This document shows positions 61,465 through 64,000 of a stretch of 64,000 nucleotides of DNA, in pieces. The position numbers were made by a program, and so were the translations under genes. Origin of the DNA: SAR202 cluster bacterium bin22 (GTDB lineage: Bacteria > Chloroflexota > Dehalococcoidia > Lucifugimonadales > UBA3495); NCBI GenBank assembly GCA_002238505.1, contig MPMM01000004.1:156608-220607 (forward strand), given 5' to 3'. The notes beneath the pieces were generated by a model that saw only the letters and a list, made by a program, of their open reading frames with translations, had not been told where the DNA came from and searched no databases. Each line of letters starts with the position of its first letter. Position 1 is the stretch's first letter.

Positions 61465-61814
61465 AATGTCGTCAAAAGCGTAGGTTCGTCATTCCGGCGA
61501 AAGCCGGAATCCAAGCCCGCCGCAGAGCGTGACATCAAAATCGGAGATTCGTCACTCCGGCGAAAGCCGGAATCCAGATCCGCCGCAGAGCGTGACATCA
61601 AAATCGGAGATTCGTCACTCCGGCGAAAGCCGGAATCCAGATCCGTCGCAGAGCGTGTCATCAAAATCGGAGATTCGTCATTCCGGCGAAAGCCGAAATC
61701 CAGACCCCTCATATAAATGGGTGATATGCGCAACGATATTCCAGGACTCTGGTATATCACCTGCTTACACCCGACACCCAACCGGCAGGAAAGACTAATT
61801 TGACGACACCCCCT
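61465..61814. repeat. Family B repeat with a 63-bp internal tandem amplification
   Basis: The left end GAATGTCGTCAAAAGCG and the CGAAAGCCGGAATCCA hairpin are repeated four times with a 63-base period (CGTCATTCC/CGTCACTCC at 61487, 61550, 61613 and 61676). The element then continues normally to TTTGACGACACCCCC. The amplified unit also includes GAGCGTGACATCAAAATCGG. Confidence 0.9.
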
Positions 61815-61906
61815 GGGCAATTTGCCGCGACAGACCCGTCCAATTCCTGGCGAGGACAGGTCTGTCAGGCCAGATTTGCAAATACTAAAACCCGCGGTCG
61901 CGTTTC

Positions 61907-61937
61907 ATTTTGGGGGCAAACGCCCAAAATACTTTTT
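61907..61937 (+). terminator. Possible terminator
   Basis: ATTTTGGG (61907-61914) and CCCAAAAT (61923-61930) with an eight-base loop, then ACTTTTT. It lies about 445 bases after the amidohydrolase stop codon, so its gene is uncertain; it may insulate the segment on its right. Confidence 0.5.
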
Positions 61938-62020
61938 GACCAATATTCTCCCGTGATTTGATGGATTCATAGGCATTGACACCGAGTCAGTGTCGAATTC
62001 AACAAACGGGAGGACCGAAA

Positions 62021-62326
62021 ATGGTCGAAGCAAACAACATCCACAACTCTGGTTACGAAACAGCGTACAGGGAGCTGTATTCTATAATCAATAGTGAACG
62101 TCATCCGGACCCGGCTACCGATGCGGTCATCACCGTACTCATGGAGACGCTCGCGGGCAAGCTCAGCCAGGATGAGTTCTACGGGCTCGCAGTCCTTCTT
62201 GAGCGCACCGGCACCAGGATCCGGGACCTGGACGGCAACGTCTGCATCGACATCTGGGGCGAACTCAACGGCGCGGTCAATACGGATGGCACCTACGACT
62301 GGGAGGAAGGGGGACATAATGGATAG
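62021..62326 (+). CDS. Unknown small protein upstream of a thermonuclease
   Basis: A 101-residue protein, MVEANNIHNSGYETAYRELY, with a helical middle (DAVITVLMETLAGKLSQDEF) and an acidic end. I recognise no family. GGGAGGACCGAAA fixes the start at 62021. Its stop overlaps the start of the nuclease gene by eight bases (ATGGATAG), so the two are translationally coupled and may function together. Confidence 0.65.
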   Translation: MVEANNIHNSGYETAYRELYSIINSERHPDPATDAVITVLMETLAGKLSQDEFYGLAVLLERTGTRIRDLDGNVCIDIWGELNGAVNTDGTYDWEEGGHNG

Positions 62327-62870
62327 CAACATCCTAATCATCAGGCTCAAGGTCAAGGTGGTGTCGGTAACGGACGGGGACACCGTCAAGGTCAAAGTCA
62401 AAAAGAATTCTGATCCCATCAAGGTCAGGCTCCACGGCATAGACGCCCCGGAAATGGACCAAGACTACGGACCAGAATCAAAAGAGGCGTTGGAGAAAAT
62501 GGTGCTCAACAAGGTCGTGTATCTGGACATAGTCGGTGTGGACAGGTTCGGACGACAGGTCGGAATACTGCACCGTAAGACGCAACGCAACAGCTTCAAT
62601 AAGCTGCTCGTAGAGCTTGGAATGGCCTACAACTGGCCCACATATGGCCGGGTCTATGGTGGCCATAACGCCGAAGAGCGGGCCAGGAGTAAGAGGATAG
62701 GTATCTGGACAAGGTTCGGTGGCGAAGTGCGCCCCTGGATGCACAGACACGGGTCCAATGAAACGCCCATTGAATACACCAAACGGAAGATTGAGGAAAC
62801 CGAACAGGCAAAAGCGGAACGTGAAGCCGCCATTGACGCCGCGCTGAAGACACTACTCAGAACCAAATGA
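62319..62870 (+). CDS. Thermonuclease (SNase/TNase) family protein
   Basis: A protein of about 183 residues. The staphylococcal-nuclease-like domain occupies residues 8-140: VVSVTDGDTVKV, then VRLHGIDAPEMDQDYGPESKEAL, which carries the Arg, Asp and Glu of the active site, and DRFGRQVGIL with the second Arg. The C-terminal 40 residues are a charged helix (EETEQAKAEREAAIDAAL). There is no signal peptide, so an intracellular or phage/plasmid role is possible. GAGGAAGGGGG precedes the ATG. Confidence 0.88.
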   Translation: MDSNILIIRLKVKVVSVTDGDTVKVKVKKNSDPIKVRLHGIDAPEMDQDYGPESKEALEKMVLNKVVYLDIVGVDRFGRQVGILHRKTQRNSFNKLLVELGMAYNWPTYGRVYGGHNAEERARSKRIGIWTRFGGEVRPWMHRHGSNETPIEYTKRKIEETEQAKAEREAAIDAALKTLLRTK

Positions 62871-62894
62871 ACCATGCGGAATTAAGGAATGGAT

Positions 62895-62927
62895 AGCCCT
62901 CGGCGCATTCGCCGAGGGCTTTTTCTT
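62895..62927 (+). terminator. Strong terminator after the nuclease gene
   Basis: AGCCCTCGGCG (62895-62905), four-base loop, CGCCGAGGGCT (62910-62920), then TTTTCTT. It is 25 bases past the stop codon. Confidence 0.92.
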
Positions 62928-62961
62928 GTGCCAATTTGGTGGAAATTCTGAAGACGGGGGG

Positions 62962-62990
62962 TTGACATCTCTAGTATCCCCCTATATACT
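62962..62990 (+). promoter_or_regulatory. Near-consensus sigma70 promoter
   Basis: TTGACA (62962-62967), 17-base spacer and TATACT (62985-62990). This is the best promoter in the window and gives a leader of about 45 bases before the ATG at 63042. Confidence 0.8.
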
Positions 62991-63041
62991 CCATTATGAA
63001 ATAGGGAAACACTTAAGGGACTTCAGGAGTGGACTATTCAC

Positions 63042-63452
63042 ATGTCAGACCTAAACGACTCTATCAGAGAACAAACTGAGAAGAACGCCATTATCCTCCG
63101 TGAAAGGGTGGCAGACCTCGAAAGAGAACTGGCCGAGGCCCGGGGGCAGCTTAAGAGCATTGAGACACTCCTCCGGAGTCTCGAGCCCTCATCAAAGGAA
63201 TGGCGCGGCTCGGTTGATGATGTGAGAGGTTGTGAAAACATCCGGCAAGCTTTGGTGAAATTAGCCCTTTTGAATGAGGGGATTCTCCGCCCCTCTCCCG
63301 CTACAAAGATTCTCATTGCAGCGGGATTAACCGAGAGTACGGTTCCGTCTCGGGTAACGCCCGGAGTATATGCCAGGTTAAAGACTTGGCGGGATTGGCA
63401 ACACACGGGGCGTGGCGAGTTCACCTATTTGGGTGGGGAGGAAAGCCTATGA
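63042..63452 (+). CDS. Unknown protein with N-terminal coiled coil
   Basis: The 136-residue product starts MSDLNDSIREQTEKNAI and has a heptad-like helix over residues 8-50 (LRERVADLERELAEARGQL). The C-terminal half (about 68-130) looks like a compact helical domain (NIRQALVKLALLNEGILRP, TKILIAAGLTESTVPSRV), perhaps a winged helix. I recognise no family. The near-consensus promoter at 62962 suggests high expression. A hairpin (AGACCGGGG/CCCCGGTCT, 63472-63495) follows the stop codon, without a T-run. Confidence 0.65.
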   Translation: MSDLNDSIREQTEKNAIILRERVADLERELAEARGQLKSIETLLRSLEPSSKEWRGSVDDVRGCENIRQALVKLALLNEGILRPSPATKILIAAGLTESTVPSRVTPGVYARLKTWRDWQHTGRGEFTYLGGEESL

Positions 63453-63587
63453 TAACTTGGGGATAAAGGTAAGACCGGGGATGCACCCCCGGTCTCTGCA
63501 AAAGCCCCGTAATTTCGCTCAAAGAAGTGACTAAATGACGTTTCCTGCGGGATCTAGACCCTATTTTTACGAAATTCGGAGGTTCTA

Positions 63588-63824
63588 ATGTATTTCCATT
63601 GTACCACAGCGCGTCTGCGCAAACAAGTATCTAACGTTAGTCGTTCTCCCATCGTGCCCATTTTCCTCAGCGCTTGTCTTCACCTAGACCGGATCGGGCG
63701 GGTGTTTGACGCCCAACAACTGTTGGAGCTCATGGTCAATGTTTGCTCCTATCTGGCCCCCTTCTCAAGTTTTGGTCTCGATCTGCTGTCTATCGGTCTC
63801 ACCCTCCTTGAGCGGTTGTTCTAG
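63588..63824 (+). CDS. Small protein, uncertain
   Basis: CGGAGG six bases before the ATG supports translation of a 78-residue product. The sequence has basic, then hydrophobic segments (IVPIFLSACLHL and LAPFSSFGLDLLSIGLTLL) and resembles no family known to me. The two hydrophobic stretches might be membrane helices. It could equally be a fortuitous frame. Confidence 0.4.
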   Translation: MYFHCTTARLRKQVSNVSRSPIVPIFLSACLHLDRIGRVFDAQQLLELMVNVCSYLAPFSSFGLDLLSIGLTLLERLF

Positions 63825-63913
63825 CCCAGCCAACGGCTGAGCAAAATTGACGGAAGCATTACCGAGTTTTGCAATTTCGTTAACCACTATTATAGACCAT
63901 TTTAGGGGGCATC

Positions 63914-64000
63914 ATGGCGGAATGGGACACCAACTTGAAAACGGTTATAGACTGCCCGGCTGAGGATTGTCCAGACCCCAGCCGGGTCACAAAAGATGGA
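63914..64000 (+). CDS. Partial gene, cut by the window end
   Basis: An ATG at 63914 with AGGGGGCATC upstream opens a frame that runs to the last base: MAEWDTNLKTVIDCPAEDCP and on. Two Cys in a CPAEDCPD pattern may hint at a metal-binding start. Nothing more can be said from 29 codons. Confidence 0.5.
   Translation, partial: MAEWDTNLKTVIDCPAEDCPDPSRVTKDG

Noticed and set aside
61465..61740. CRISPR array at the 63-bp tandem repeats
   Set aside because: Units are contiguous, with no unique spacers, and belong to a dispersed family. No cas genes are present.
61529..61798. Plus- and minus-strand frames with repeated HSGESRNPD or DSGFRRNDE
   Set aside because: They are translations of the 63-bp repeat hairpins. 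Such peptides appear wherever this repeat type is read as protein.

Overview
The window reads as chromosome of a free-living, moderately high-GC bacterium. The best fit is a Chloroflexota lineage near Dehalococcoidia/SAR202. This is inferred from gene content, not from a marker tree: a Rex repressor convergent with an F-type ATP synthase operon, an EtfD-like Fe-S membrane oxidoreductase, an LLM/F420-type oxidoreductase, and many single-gene catabolic functions (HpaB-type hydroxylase, FAH, VOC, amidohydrolase, D-2-hydroxyacid dehydrogenase, TPP enzyme). No rRNA, tRNA or CRISPR array was recognised.

Layout. 0.3-4.4 kb: transporter and small-molecule enzymes. 4.8-6.4 kb, minus strand: rsmD-coaD-coiled-coil protein, a conserved core cluster; the last gene seems to start at a non-ATG codon. 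6.7-7.3 kb: bifunctional-nuclease family gene. 7.5-14.8 kb: complete atpZ/I-B-E-F-H-A-G-D-C operon with a good sigma70-type promoter and a strong terminator. 14.8-24.9 kb: rex, a DUF503 gene, hydrolase, dehydrogenase, EtfD-like protein, an AT-richer Mrr-type nuclease, an ABC exporter and an LLM oxidoreductase. 25-32 kb: FAH enzyme, a probably frameshifted small gene, an MFS carrier, an AT-richer HNH-HIT fusion protein, a DUF2182 membrane protein and rmuC. 32-47 kb: VOC protein, HpaB-like hydroxylase, CPA2 antiporter, P-loop/DRTGG protein, a two-domain M16 peptidase, a GxxExxY cassette, rph, comEC and comEA. 47-61.5 kb: solute-binding lipoprotein, cyclophilin, a second MFS carrier, ankyrin lipoprotein, rsmI, TPP enzyme, two VOC proteins, SDR and amidohydrolase. 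61.9-64 kb: compact small genes of another style (unknown gene plus thermonuclease, coiled-coil protein behind a near-consensus promoter, and a gene cut by the window edge), possibly the edge of a mobile segment.

The most striking layer is non-coding. From about 26 kb onward the intergenic space is filled with short non-autonomous repeats. Family B (about 160 bp, TIR ending GTGTCGTCAA, 8-bp target duplications) and family C (about 133 bp, TIR CAGGGTCTTTCGAT, 9-10 bp duplications) look like MITEs. Family A (about 145 bp) has ends related to ACTATCTCAAAAT. Family D (about 80 bp, TTTCAGGTGG ends) lies on both sides of rsmI. A and C are each found inserted within a B copy, which gives a relative chronology. 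Several B copies lie within a few bases of a stop codon. REP-like CCTTCCCCCTCGAAGGGGGAAGG palindromes also form a tandem array near 50.4-50.8 kb.

How the genes work together: ATP synthase, Rex and the EtfD-like protein point to respiratory electron transfer; the scattered oxidoreductases, FAH, VOC, HpaB and TPP enzymes, with the MFS and solute-binding proteins, point to heterotrophic uptake and oxidation of organic acids or aromatic compounds; comEA/comEC suggest DNA uptake; and Mrr and HNH-HIT are isolated nuclease genes, not an assembled defence island.
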